Below are positions 1 to 12,100 of a DNA stretch of 64,000 nt, piece by piece. The position numbers were made by a program, and so were the translations under genes. Within the stretch, counting starts at the first letter, position 1. The number at the start of each line of letters is the position of its first letter. Source of the stretch: Oxytricha trifallax (lineage: Eukaryota; Ciliophora; Spirotrichea; Sporadotrichida; Oxytrichidae); NCBI GenBank assembly GCA_000711775.1, contig ARYC01000825.1:35070-99069 (forward strand). Direction: 5' to 3'. Under the pieces are notes generated by a model. It saw only the letters and a list, made by a program, of their open reading frames with translations. It was not told where the DNA came from and did not search any database.

Positions 1-225
1 TGGTATATTCCTTAAGAAAAGCATGCGAAAGTTCACAGAGAAGAAAGTCATAGACTATTCATGAAGTGAGCAAGTGATTTTTTAACGATGGTTAAAAGCC
101 AGATGAAATGAACATAGTTGCAGGTGCTGGCACAAAGAGAAGAAATATGAGCCAAAAAAAGCCATAAAAAGAGGAGAAGAAAGAGAAGCCAAATCCCTTT
201 CTGGGTTATTTTAATATGGGAACTT
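1..225 (+). pseudogene. TBE 22-kDa-type ORF, C-terminal remnant
   Basis: The end of the TBE ORF of unknown function. It aligns at DNA level with the same region of the element at 41774-45680 (shared GAGCTGGCAC-like stretch and EVSK, AGAGTKRRN peptides). The frame contains a TGA shortly after the EVSK motif, so this copy is broken. It converges with the transposase gene ending at 228. The start is outside the window. Confidence 0.6.
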
Positions 226-227
226 AT

Positions 228-1721
228 TCATTCATTTAAATCTAAAACTTTTTTATAAACATTAATTCTTCCTTCTCTCGCACAAACTGTTGTCTTATCT
301 ATGCTCACTCTCTTGCAGCTACTCTGAATCAAGTCTTCTGTATATATAGGCAAGTCATGCATTAGGTGATACAGCAGCAGTTTCTTGTTGTGAGTCTTGA
401 TTTAACTCCAATAGAATTCGATTCCATTAAACTGTGGGCTATAAGGAACGTTATATACAGAATTTATGTTTAACTCTTCATAAGCTTTCTTGCACTCCTT
501 AGTATTATAAACTGAGAGATTGTCAACAAATAAAATGATCTCTTGATCTTTGTATTTATCTCTTAGCTTATGTAAGAACTCAATATTCAACTCTCGCTTA
601 ATAGAGCGAGGATGAATGACACAAGCTTCTAGACCTACATCTTCACAAATACCAACTAAAATTGCGTGAGTGACAACCTTTACTTTTTAGTAATATACTT
701 CTATATTATCGTACTTTTTATACCAGGACTTATTAATAAAAGTGTTTATTATAGGAATACATTTGATTTGGGAAATTAAATTTGAATTTAAAATAAATTA
801 ATTATAATTCGTGGCAGTTAACTTTCAGGAAACACTGACAATATGGTACATTAAGGATAGAAAATTCAAAATAAGCTGGACTTTACAATTGGCGGTACCC
901 CTCATCGCATAGCAGAAGAGAGATAACTCGACTTTAATTTTGGGTGATTTGTTTAGTTGATTTTAATGCCAAAATTAAAGTCGAGTTATCTCGCTTCTGC
1001 GATGCAATAGAGGGGTACCGACAATAGTAAAGTCCAGCTTATTTTGAATTATCTATCGAACAACTATCATATTGTCAGGGTTTCCTGAAAGTTAACTGCC
1101 ACGAATTATAATTAATTTATTTTAAATTCAAATTTAATTTCCCAAATCAAATGTATTCATAAAATAATAAAAGTGTTGAATAAACACTGCTTCATCAGCG
1201 TGTATGAACTTGATGTTATTAGTAACAGCTCTCTGCATTTAATCACATATAAAGTTTAAATTATTACTATAAAATGGCACTGTAAAATCAATTACTCTCT
1301 TCACTCTGTTGACAGTCTTGAAAGTAATACCATTTATTCTATAGATATTAGCTATAGTCTAAGGAGAGATACGCATGTCAGGAAACTTGCGATGAAACAT
1401 GACAGCTCGTTCGTCAAGAGGAAAGTGAGCCCAATAATTTAAAGTCTTTGAGTCACAGAGGTAGTCAATATGGGTCTGAGTGAACTTTTATTTACTTACT
1501 GGATGTTTTCAAGTACCAGAATTAAAATGCTAAACAGCTAACATGCAGTGATACCTAACAGTTGAGGAACTCTTGCGTAGGAGTCTTGCTATGGCTGTAT
1601 AATTCAGCACTGATTTGACTAAGTCTATAATAATACTTGTACCATACCTAAGCTTAAGCAGTAAATCTAAATATTAATCATCATAAATAGACCCTAAATT
1701 TCGCTAATTTCTATTTCTCAT
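228..1721 (-). pseudogene. TBE transposase (42-kDa type, Tc1/IS630 DDE family), split by an insertion
   Basis: Read with TAA/TAG as Gln. It starts at MRNRNQRN, followed by YDDQYLDLLLKLRYG, a helix-turn-helix-like N-terminus (ARLLRKSSSTVR), then FIHADEAVF (first catalytic Asp), ILFVDNLSVYN (second Asp) and SPQFNGIEFYW (Glu), ending in KVLDLNE and TGA. All three catalytic residues survive. It is broken twice: an in-frame TGA after the HFNSGT peptide, and a 418-bp foldback inserted just after HADEAVF. The in-frame TGA sits at the same codon in two other copies in this window. The family is known to cut at TBE ends and to take part in genome rearrangement in Oxytricha. Confidence 0.85.
747..1164. 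mobile_element. Foldback (near-perfect palindrome) element inserted in the transposase gene
   Basis: Two arms of about 190-200 bp are inverted copies of each other around a short AT-rich centre near 950; the inner arms contain GGTACCCCTC and GATAACTCGACTTTAATTTTG. It is flanked by a 13-bp direct repeat, taataaaagtgtt, at 734-746 and 1165-1177, the expected target duplication. Removing the element and one copy of the repeat joins the two halves of the transposase gene apart from a small indel. It has no ORF, so it is non-autonomous. A diverged relative lies at 59016-59422. Confidence 0.85.
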
Positions 1722-1737
1722 TTTGCAATTTGACCTA

Positions 1738-1823
1738 ATTTCTCTACTAACCCCAATAAGACCTCAACTATACCCTACAAATTAAAGCACTTATAAACCT
1801 CACTTAGGGGTTTTGGGGTTTTT
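1738..1823. repeat. TBE terminal inverted repeat, right end of element 1
   Basis: On the minus strand this reads (C)AAAACCCCAAAACCCC-type telomeric motif, then gtgaggtttataagtgc, then tagggtatagttgagg and ggggttagtagag. It matches the ends of the elements at 41774-45680 and 62762 onward base for base over most of about 84 bp. The outermost base is T instead of the expected G. Confidence 0.9.
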
Positions 1824-2712
1824 AATGCATGGGGGTTCTGGATTAATTTACTGTAAAATGTGTCAAAAATGATTTTTAATATATTTTTATCTGTTCAAGC
1901 CACAGACACTTTCCTGTAATGCTAAATCTAAATGAAAACATTGTGAACCTAATTTGATCTAAAAGTCTTTCTCAGTAGCGACTATTATAATTATTTGTTT
2001 TTTGATTTATTTTTGTAATTTTTCCATTTCAATTCAACTTTAGCAATATTTCAGCGTTAAAGACTCAATTATACTTCCAAATAAAAAGTATGCATTATGG
2101 GTGAAGATGCCCATTGAAGACTTAACTATTAATAATGTCTTGTTTAAGTATAAATACTATTCTAACTCTTTAACATATTATCATTGAGGTTAGAGTGTAA
2201 TTAAATCTTTATTTTATAATGTTAAATAATATTAAATCTCATATATATTTAATAGGTACTGGTATATTCATAATATAAAATATGTAAAAATATAAATTAA
2301 TAATTATAAGTGAAAAACTAAAAACAGATTAATGTAAATATGATGGAGATATATATTCACTAAAATTATATAAGTTAAATTTAATAAATTTTTAAAAAAT
2401 TTAAAATCTTTTATCAAAAAGACAAAACATAAATAGCGATATGTAGGGAATTCAAAAACAATAAAGAATATAATTATCAAGAAACACTAAAAAAATAATG
2501 CATATAAAGGATACAAATGATATTGGGAAAAAGAATAAATCTCAACATACTTCCTCATCAATACATACAATTAAACTTTAAATATCGATAAATTTGCCCG
2601 TTTTGAAGATACCACAAAACGAAATTCTTATTAGTGTTTAGCAAGGTCTAAATGATCCGGATCATAGTTTTTTAGTCAATTATTATAATGTTTTTGCAAT
2701 GAAAATCTCTCT

Positions 2713-2733
2713 GTTCGTTCGTTCGTTCGTTCG
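2713..2733. repeat. (GTTC)5 microsatellite
   Basis: Five tandem GTTC units plus one base. It is notable only because it is a GC-containing simple repeat in very AT-rich DNA. Confidence 0.9.
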
Positions 2734-3271
2734 AGTACTTGATCTTTTTTTTTAAGAAACACAGATTTATATTATTTGAATTAAGTCGAATTGAATGATT
2801 AGTCAAGTTAATAAATATTCTCAGAAATCAAAATACCTAATAAAATAGTTTAATATATAGTTATGCTGTAGTTGATGTCGCGCTAGTTAAGAACTGAAAA
2901 TAGTGCAACTCTATTCTACATAATTTTTACATTTATAATCTCTGCCAAATTTTAAGATTTTATTATTTCCGGAGCTTCTTACAAAATTTTATTTCTTTTG
3001 CTTGTTAAACCGTTTTTATATTTTACATTAAACTCATTGGCCATCAAGTTATAAAATCTTATGTTTAGAATATTGTATGTGTTTTTAAGAAAAAGATATA
3101 AAATGTTTGGTGATAGATAATGTTACTAATAAAAGTAACAACCTTAAAATCTATATGTAATAATGCTCATAAAAATTAAATCTGAAAAGGAACTTAAGAT
3201 TTATTGAAAAAGCAAGCAACTTTTAAAGAATAAAAACTAATACGGTATTCAAAATAAATCATCTTAGAAAT

Positions 3272-3321
3272 TAAGTGAACGGAGCCTCTCGCGAAAAATA
3301 TATATTTTTGCGACTCACTTA
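3272..3321. repeat. 50-bp hairpin palindrome
   Basis: TAAGTGA at the left end is inverted as TCACTTA at the right end, and the core TCGCGAAAAATATAT is inverted as ATATATTTTTGCGA. It is probably the remains of, or a very short, inverted-repeat element. Confidence 0.7.
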
Positions 3322-4467
3322 GGATGTAATTAAATTAGAAATTTTAGCAGAGTCTAGGTCTATAACCACAACAAAATACAAATTCACACCATCACCAACA
3401 GTAACTTAAATTGCTTAATCTGATTTAGCATTGGCAAACTATAAAATCATTTCAGTTCATTTTGATTAGAGAATCAAATATAATTAAATTTAATATTAAA
3501 AAATAATATTATACATTATACTTTTCGAGTAGATTTGTTCATTTTTCTGAATATTTAAACTTTCGATTTTTTTTACAAAATTGACCTAAATGGTACAATC
3601 TCTTAAGGAGAACATAAATGTTTTTAACTTTGCGCGTTTTTAAAATACAACAATTCTGATTTTATATTCAGAGAGGTCTAATTGACCAGAAACATTATTT
3701 TCGGGAGTTATTTGGAAATATAAATTGGAAACTGCAATCTAGCGGGATATGTTTTTGCCTAGGCAAGGTAAAATATTTTTAGTGTTAGGAAAAGAATTGA
3801 TTAATCAAAATTTATGAATTCTTATATATTGTGAAAAATCATTGAAGTCTTAAATAAGGGAAAATAATTATATTTTATAGAAATGAATTAAGTTATCTCG
3901 AAAACTATAATACACATTAACGCACGATATTCTACTTGAAGAACCAATAGTTATATTAAATGACATTTTATCTATGTGCAGTTTATGTTATTTTTATAAT
4001 TTAGATCAATCTTTATTTAATTGATAATCTATCTCATTATAAATTAACTCTCTCATTTTTTATTTATTGTAATTCCGAATACAACATATAAATTATAATA
4101 AAATAATAAAATCAAATTTGTAAATTATTTATATTCCTTTAACTTCTTTCTTAATAATATTATATCTAAAAAAAGAAGTGGTTGGCCAATGGATTGTTAG
4201 GTATTTGTAGGTTATATGCTTTTTCATTAAAATCTTCATAATATTAGTATAATTATGTTTCATATTTAGAGGAAAGTGGGCTGAGAATACTGCCTAATTT
4301 TATAACATTTGTTCTATTTGCTCGTCTCACCTTTTTTTCTTATGTATTAATTTTTGAAACAATATGTTATTTAAATTTATTACAGAGATTTTACTGAATT
4401 TAATTAAATAAATTACTTCACACTTTTAACATATAACGCCTTCATCAATCCTTACCTAGGAATATGA

Positions 4468-4821
4468 TTTCCCATAGTAAGAAATGCCAGTGTTGAAAAA
4501 ATTCCTATACTAAAATGTGATTTATTATGCTAAAGTTGCCATCGAGAACCTCTTTAGTAGCCATAGACGTAAATAACTTCAAGGAGATTTGATTTCTCGA
4601 TAAACTTAACATAATACCTATTATTTAAAAATTAAGTGGTGCGAATGAAGTCTTCCAGAAAATATCCAAATTACAGTTTTGTAGATACCGCTTAAATCAA
4701 TAGAAAAAACTATTGGAAAAAAGAAGCTCCTAGAAAAAATGTTTTTAAGGGACGTAATATTGAAGGTTTTTTACACAAACCACTCTATACTTTTGCTCAT
4801 GCAACATCGACTATTTCTTGA
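4468..4821 (+). other. Open frame with protein-like composition, unassigned
   Basis: Open for 117 codons between TGA stops when TAA/TAG are Gln. Composition is more varied than expected from AT-rich noise: a cysteine cluster (CDLLCQSC) near residue 20 and basic stretches such as KSSRKYPNYSFVDTAQ and NYWKKEAPRKNVFKG. GC is higher than in the flanks. No family recognised and no ATG near the left end. It could be a fragment of a germline-limited gene, or chance. Confidence 0.3.
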
Positions 4822-6493
4822 CCATTGAATTATTTAAACCACAAAATTCTTTGTTTAAGTTAGTTTTCTCTGAAGCTGTTATTTTTTTCTAGAGGCATTC
4901 TACTTTTGCTTATTGCAAGATTGATTGCTTTGGCAAAAAAATGCTATTAAAATGAAACTTTAAAGACATCAAGACTACTTTTATTTGGTTAGTAATGCAA
5001 CTCTGAGATGCCCCAATATTTATTAATGAAATAATAGTCATTTTAACAAATGAAATTCAAATTAACTCATGTTCATGATGGACAAAAATACCAATTTATT
5101 CTCAAAACAAAGCAGTGTTATATTCAAAATTTAACATTGTAAATTATAGTTTAGGCAGAGTCAAGTTCTCTAGGTACTACCACAGTAACTTTTTCAGACA
5201 TTGATATAAAACAGTTTATTGCAGAACAAACTCTCGAAACAAAAGTTTGCTATAATTTGAATCTTTAGATATCAGATTTAATAAATAAACTGTTAGATTA
5301 TCTAAAATAATGTATAATGTGAAAGATAAGCATCATAATAAGTATATCAAATTTATTAAATTATCATCAACTAACTTTTGTTAAATCAAAGAATTCAACA
5401 ACAGTAATTTTATCAACTGGATTAAACATGATTAAATTACAGCTATTAATTCATAATTAGCAAAAATATTTATGATCTTAATTTTTCATTTGATGAATGC
5501 ATATATGGAGTATTGCTGAATTGACTATGTTTGTCTAATTTAAATTAAAGTAATTAGGAAAGCCATAAAAATATCTGTATTTGATTTGAATTAGGTTGTA
5601 TACACTCCTTTCAATGATTCTGCAAAATTATTATATTTTATTGAAATCTCAGAAACTTTGTGGTAAATTATTAATTTTTTTAGCTGAGAAACTAAGTGTA
5701 TTTTAGGTGTCTTGATAAAATAATCGGTGATACCAAAATTAATTGATTTTTATTATATGAATTAATCTTAGCAATTTACCATTATTGATTTTATCCTACT
5801 ATATCTTTAATCTATTAAATATTCAAGTAATTTAAATGATAAATAATTAGTTAAACCACTTAGAAAATATAAATTATCGAGTCTTTTCTTCAATCTTTTC
5901 TTTAGTATTTAACAAAATACAACACTGCCCTGTGTTTAATAGGCATAGCACATCATTAAGGCTATCTATCTGATAAACTTAATGTTCAATATACTCAATT
6001 GCTGATTATATTCTACATCTGCATGATTTAATCTTTTTGTTTTTTAATAATCAGCAATGCTTAAATTTTTAATAATTTCAAATAAAATGAAGTTAAAATA
6101 TAATGTTAAAAAAATTCAATTTAAATAGTTAATTTATATATAATTTAATATTACACTTGAAAATATATAAAGTAATTTTTTAGAATTTTTAAGATAAGTT
6201 CTAATTAATGAATCTTGAATCTGCTGCATTCTATTTAAATCCTGTTTAAACGAAACTGTAGACAGTGACTTCTCATCTGCTGGTAACTTAATTTTTAGCC
6301 AATGTAGTGGTGATTATTTATTTATGCAATAGATTAGCCAGTGATTGAAGGAATTAACAACTATCTTGCTTCACAAATCTGCTTGAAAGACAAGTAAAAG
6401 TCTGTCATTGAATTAAATGGTAATATATTTAATTAATATATACTGAATTTATGTATTTACTAAATAAGCTTAATGTCTTTGAAGATTAGATGC
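4822..6493. other. AT-rich DNA, nothing recognised
   Basis: I see no coding island, long inverted repeat or terminal repeat in this stretch. Confidence 0.5.
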
Positions 6494-6975
6494 ATGAAGA
6501 TTGAAATAGATAACTCAGGCGAGGTAATCAAAGAAAGAGATATTGAAACAACGCATTGAAATGAGAAATAGTGCATAGTAACACTAGAAAACGTAGAGAA
6601 TGGAGCATAAATCCACTTGTCCAAACATTTAGATCAATTCTTGAGATGATTAAGTTTAAAAGAACAATTCAACACTCGAACAAGAAAAGAGAACGTAAAA
6701 TAACAACAATAAAAAAGTTTAGCAAGTTTGGGGAGGATCTAACGGAATCATAAGACTGTCTATTTGGTAAGTATAGGGAAATCAACACAGAAAGGAAGAA
6801 GAAATATCTAGTGCAAATAAACAAGAATAAGTGATTAGTAGCAGACGATATTAGCCAAGATTGTGAAATAATGGAAATCCACAACGAAATGAAGGAAATT
6901 GCACAAGTTGAGAAATAGTAGTATTTATTGAGAATAGCTTTAGCAAATGATATACTCGATAACTAATTGTTATAA
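6494..6975 (+). pseudogene. Decayed small gene with in-frame TGA codons, unassigned
   Basis: From ATG the peptide MKIEIDNSGEVIKERDIE is followed by TGA and continues in the same frame as QCIVTLENVENGAQIHLS. A second frame gives a basic stretch (RKRREWSINPLVQTF) and then, after another TGA, ISQDCEIMEIHNEMKEIA. Composition is protein-like and GC is above background. No family recognised. The repeated TGAs and frame change suggest a decayed gene. Confidence 0.35.
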
Positions 6976-7499
6976 TAAAAGGTATATTGTTTATATTTTA
7001 TCAAAGAATATTTCAATTATTATAAATATTTTTAAAATATTTTCATTTAGAAATGATCAGTTTCTTTAACATTATTAATGTATAAAGTGAAAACTGTATT
7101 TTTATTAATATCTTCAATTAGTAATAATCAGCCATTGACTATTTATTGATTCTCAAACCTATTAATTATATATATATTTTTTTACTTCATTTATTAGTTT
7201 TAAATATCTTAATATTTATCTATTTAAATCATTTAATTAATCAAAGCTGTAGAGCATTATCAAGTATTTTAAGTACTACTTTCTTTAAAAAAATATTTGT
7301 AATCGTTTTGAAAAATCATTTGCAGCAATTGGCGATGAGTATATTTTATGAAAGGTGTCAAGTCAGCAGTCAATTGATTCTTAGCTTCAGATATCTGTTT
7401 TCATTTAAAGAATTCTTGAAATATCCAAAGATTTCTTTTATCCTTTTTCACTTGGTATTAATTACTACTATTTACTAAATGGAATGGAATAAATATAAT
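6976..7499. other. AT-rich stretch with one hydrophobic open frame
   Basis: It includes a 110-codon frame at 7146-7478 (plus) without any TAA, TAG or TGA, rich in Ile, Leu and Phe. That composition is what AT-rich DNA gives by chance on one strand, and nothing else supports a gene. Confidence 0.4.
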
Positions 7500-7698
7500 A
7501 AAATAGTATAAGATATAACTTGATTAATTCTTGAGATAGTAATTCAAACTACTTATCAACTATAAACTGAGCATCATCTCCACTGTCAACACTGCTTTGC
7601 TGTGAATATCAACTAAGCTCTCCTTCTTTATCAGTCGTGTCTTACTTGTAATGAGCAGAGACTTAACAGCTATACTTATCAACAGCATAAAAATACAT
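7500..7698 (-). pseudogene. Gene fragment with one in-frame TGA, unassigned
   Basis: From ATG at 7698 the frame reads MYFYAVDKYSCQVSAHYKQD, then TDKEGELS, a TGA, and YSQQSSVDSGDDAQFIVDK. The acidic, serine-rich, GC-richer composition differs from the flanks and looks like real coding sequence. No family recognised. Confidence 0.35.
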
Positions 7699-7973
7699 AT
7701 CATTAATATTAATAAATATATATTTTAAACGAAGGAATTGAAATTTATTAAATTGATATTACCAAGAGTAGTTATAAATTGGTAAGTCATGAATTCTGTC
7801 AGTTAATTTCAGTCAAGCAAGTAAATGATATTTCCAAGAAACGATCGTAAAAGACTCTGATTACAGGAGAAAATGGCAATATTGCTGATATAATTACTCC
7901 TGATTGACATATTTAATTGATGAATTGAGGAATCTAAAGTTTAATGTTCTAATGCCATAAATGAACATGCCAA

Positions 7974-8003
7974 ATAATAAAAATAATAATAATAATAATA
8001 ATA
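7974..8003. repeat. (AAT)n microsatellite
   Basis: About nine AAT units in tandem with one interruption. Confidence 0.85.
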
Positions 8004-8064
8004 CTCTGGTTTAATCTTTATATGTTATTAATTGAAATCTAAATCGATAATCTTTTGTGTATAG

Positions 8065-8128
8065 CTTTGGGGTCATCACTGAAACCAAAACAATCTCAAA
8101 TGAAAAGAAAAGTACAACCTGCCTCCAC
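8065..8128 (+). other. Candidate exon between splice-like signals
   Basis: A 64-bp GC-richer block preceded by a TGTATAG acceptor-like end and followed by a perfect GTAAGTT donor. One frame reads SSLKPKQSQMKRKVQPAST. Function unknown; it may belong with the neighbouring fragments at 7.5 and 9 kb, although those are on the other strand. Confidence 0.25.
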
Positions 8129-8764
8129 GTAAGTTAAAATCACAAGATCACATGTTAGAAAACGACACTTTGAAATGTAAATTATAGAAAGTTATGATTT
8201 AAAAATAGTATCATTGGATTGCTAATATTAATAATCCATTTAGATTGATTCTTTAAATTATTGCAATTTGAAATGCCCGATTTAATAGAAGGATTATTAA
8301 CTGTCTTCCTATAATTAATTAAGAAAATTTGTTAATTTAAGATAATACAATACTTAAACATTAATCAAAACTCAAGATCTAAGATGGTTGATAAAATAGA
8401 TTATTATGATAAAATCATGATTAAGGAATATATTTTTTTAAATTAGTTTCAAAATGGACACATATTATTGAATTACTACTTCAAATTAAGATATAAATTT
8501 ACTTTTTAAAATTAAGGGGATATCAAAATCAAAATGTTTACAAAACTTTTCAAATCTAGCTTCTATATAATGATCATAATTATTATTAAATTCAATTTCT
8601 GAATAGTAAAACTAACATTTGAAGGGAATAATTTAGAAATCTAAGCATATAAAATAAGTTATGTATGTAATTTAAATGATGTAGATCTTTGAATTAATTA
8701 CTCTTTATATTTTATGAATGATTAAAATGTATTACTTAAGGTCATTTTTAAGTCTTATCTTTAT

Positions 8765-9190
8765 AATCTAATACTGTTAACTTTAACATTAATCCATTAC
8801 AGTTTCAATAGTACGACCAAGGCATTTGAAGAATTTATGCCTCCCACTAACCACATCATTTTCCTTCACAAATTTACGAATCACTTCTGGTGGCAAGTGA
8901 GCAATAAAGATACATACAATTAACCTACTGGAGAAGCAATTTAAATTCTTTAGGACAGTATGCCAAATCTTTATTTAATCAGGATGCTTAGGCAAGTTTG
9001 TTCAAGTGAAACAAGCTTTGCAATCCTTCTTCTATAGTAAAGACTTGGTATCCTCATTTATATCATGAACATCAGTTTTATTTAACTTCTTTAAATACAT
9101 CATATAGCTCAGCAAATGACTAACTTTCAATTTCCAACATATGATAATTTCATCATGATAAGGAGAATTTGTGCTTAGAAAATTTAACAT
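8765..9190 (-). pseudogene. Decayed gene fragment, unassigned
   Basis: From ATG at 9190 the frame gives MLNFLSTNSPYHDEIIIC, then SYMMYLKKLNKTDVHDINED and KKDCKACFT, followed by a TGA. One base later it continues as LPKHPDQIKIWHTVLKNL, PPEVIRKFVKENDVVSG and KFFKCLGRTIETVMD. The join by a single-base shift suggests one original reading frame. No family recognised; most likely a pseudogene or a germline-limited gene. Confidence 0.4.
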
Positions 9191-12100
9191 GAAACACAAT
9201 TAGAATTAACAGGTGAGATTTCAAGAAATTATATGTCTTTGGTAGTCATGTATTCTAAGGCTAAGACTTTACAGGATATTGATTACAATTTTACCATTAC
9301 GGTATATCAAGATATCCTAAGAATTCTAAATCTAAAAAGAAATATCATCCTTATAATTTACTTGAGATAATCTAAAATAAAGTGCTTTTAAATTTTATAA
9401 TTGCCTAATCAGATTTTAGATTAAGAAATATTTTTATGTTAATATACATATATATTTAGTATTTTAAAGGTAACCCATCACTAAATACAAGATTCACTAT
9501 TATCTTATAAGTATCTTTCGAATTCATTTTTGAATTCTGATTTTGTCTAATATTTATCTCCTTAAGAGCACTTGCTTTAATGCCAAAAAAGCTGAATTTA
9601 AGTCAAGTTTATCAAATATTTAATGTAAGAATTTGTATTTATACTTCTCATGCAGAGCTTATATTTACAATACCAGTTCTATCTCATGTGTAGTTGCAAT
9701 ATCTGATCTCTCTATTTTATACTTTAAGTATACTTATATCAGCCCTTATTCACTACAAGAGCTAATTTTTTAGTGGATATCGCCAGATGAAGTTGCACTA
9801 TCATTAGACTGGTATAAACCTTGAGTGCTTTTTTATATTTATGAGATATTTTTACTTACAATTAGTAGCTAATGATATCGTGTATATTTTATGTCGCTTT
9901 ATTCTTCTAGCTTTGACAGGAGAAAAGATAGTTCAATGCTATCGATAGGCGATTAATGGATTGGTAAAGAGGTTTAAGCTGATAAGTTAAGAACAAAAAA
10001 TTGAATGAAGAGCTAAGGATTTTTTGTGCTTTCAATTGCTGCATTTATAAATTTAGTAGTATTATTTATGGAGAGTTAGTTGTCATGATATTAATTAGAG
10101 TTATTTTTAAATATTGTGATTTACAAAGTTAAGTATAACATATCTAAATTATAAAAAGCAAATTTGAATTAAATGTGGTTAAATATTATGAAATACCTTT
10201 AATTATTTTAATTTATGCTTAAATATACTGTAACAATATATATATATTTATTAATTACAATAAAATACCATAAAATACACAAGTATTTTATTTATATATA
10301 TAGATAAATATTGAATTTTCTAGTAAGTTAAATTAATTATTTATTGCAAAAAGAAATGAATTAAAAATATATTCTTCCTTCATCTAACTCAATATGAACC
10401 GTAACACAATAGATTGATAAACATTATTTTATAAAGAATATTATAAATAAATTCAATATAATTGGCCTTTTTTGCTTAAAAAAATAATTAAATAATTTAA
10501 TTTAACTTGCGAATTAAATTAATTGAGTGCTTGAATGTTTACAAGCTATAAATTCTTTTTATTAAGTTAAAATTTAATTATTCTTCCTGCCTGAATAATT
10601 CAATCAAATGAAAATTTTTTCACATATAATTGAAGTAAGTAATATCTACTCTCAAATTTTATAATAAAAACCTTTGTACTTCGTAATTTTGCATTTATAA
10701 ATACTCACTTACATTTTAATTCATGGGAAAAAAATGAAATTATTGCAAAGAAATTATAAAATTATATTTATATCAATTTGGTATACAAGTAATTTAATAT
10801 TTACTTGTGGAGGTATATATATATATATATATCAATTAAACTCTTTTATTATCTGGTATTCTTTTTCTTTTTATCAATGAAATTAACAATCAAAATGCTA
10901 ATATTTAATTAGATGATGCATAAATTATATCTTTACTAAAGAGTAATATTTACAAATAAAAATGACTCTACTTATTGATAATAATTAGTTCTTAATATTA
11001 ATCAAAAACCTACTTTTAGAAAATTATTTTATTATAAACACTAAACTTAGAAATATTAAACTTACCAAAGGTCATAAGATTATATAATTGCTATGGGAAT
11101 GGAATTTTTATCTTTGATTAAGAGAACTAATAAATATTGGAAGATATGTCATTGTTGATTCTTGCCATTTTATATACTCATTCATGCTATATTCAATCTC
11201 TAGTTGTTGATTGATAAAATCAATTTTTTATTTTATACCATAACTAAATAACTAGCTATATTTATTTAAAAGTATTTAATAGATTAAAAAATTTCCTGTT
11301 TGTCTTTAGTTAGCAGTTGAAATGTTGAGTAGAAGTTCCCGACCACCCATACAAATTATTTGAAAATTACAGACTTAAATTAATTCATAACTGTTTATAC
11401 AATACATTTTTGTAGTTAAACTTAAGGATTGTGAAAATTATGGAATGAATTCATTATTATATTTAATTTTGATATAATTATTACCATTTTTCAAAAACTT
11501 CTCAAAATTTATCTTCATTTTTGCAACATAAAAACAAATCTTGTCACACGGAGTTCATTTTTACCTCAGACTGTTGAAATGTTTATTAATCCAATTTATT
11601 TTAAGAATTAAATAAATGACCCAAACGTTGACTTCAAAAGTTAGTAAAAATTTTAATAATATTTAATGAGGATTGGCAAATTTATAATTCAGCAATATTT
11701 ATGTTTTTAATTTTAGACCTATTTAAGTCTTAAATTGATTCTAATTATATTTATAATAAGGAGATTTATATTCAATAACTTAATGAAATATTTATTACTA
11801 AAGATCTAAATTTTATAAAGTATTGCTCCTAAGTTTCATTCGAATTATATTTACAAAATTTATAGTCAACAACAACATAAACATTTGTAAACAAGTTTCT
11901 AAGTAAAAATAAAAATTAGTCAACTTTAAGGTTTTTTAATTTTAACTTCTGTTTATTCGTCCAATATTTTTCAGATTTGAGGAAATATAATGCAAGGGAA
12001 TCTCAGAATTAATGAAGAATTTTGTATATAGTGTTTTCTTTTATAGCTATCTTTTAAGTCATTTTATGGGGAAGTCATTCTGGTGAAAGTATATTGGCAA

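Larger units (their letters stand above)
1..1823 (-). mobile_element. TBE transposon (element 1), right part, cut by window edge
   Basis: The right end carries the TBE terminal repeat (G4T4G4T4 on the plus strand, last base mutated) and is followed by AAT at 1824-1826, a legal ANT target site. Inside, a transposase gene runs leftwards from the terminus and a 22-kDa-type ORF runs rightwards towards it, the usual convergent TBE order. The zinc-finger/kinase end lies outside the window. A palindromic element sits in the transposase gene. TBE elements are germline-limited and removed from the macronucleus during development (established for Oxytricha); the identity here rests on the ends plus the two proteins. 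Confidence 0.9.
1827..4467. other. AT-rich germline DNA without a recognisable gene
   Basis: Mostly A and T, with short homopolymers and no coding island that I could follow. It holds a (GTTC)5 run and a 50-bp hairpin, listed separately. Nothing else stands out. Confidence 0.6.

Noticed and set aside
7146..7478. 110-codon ORF free of all three stops
   Set aside because: Ile/Leu/Phe-rich composition typical of AT-rich noise, no conserved motif, and the opposite strand gives equally plausible short pieces.
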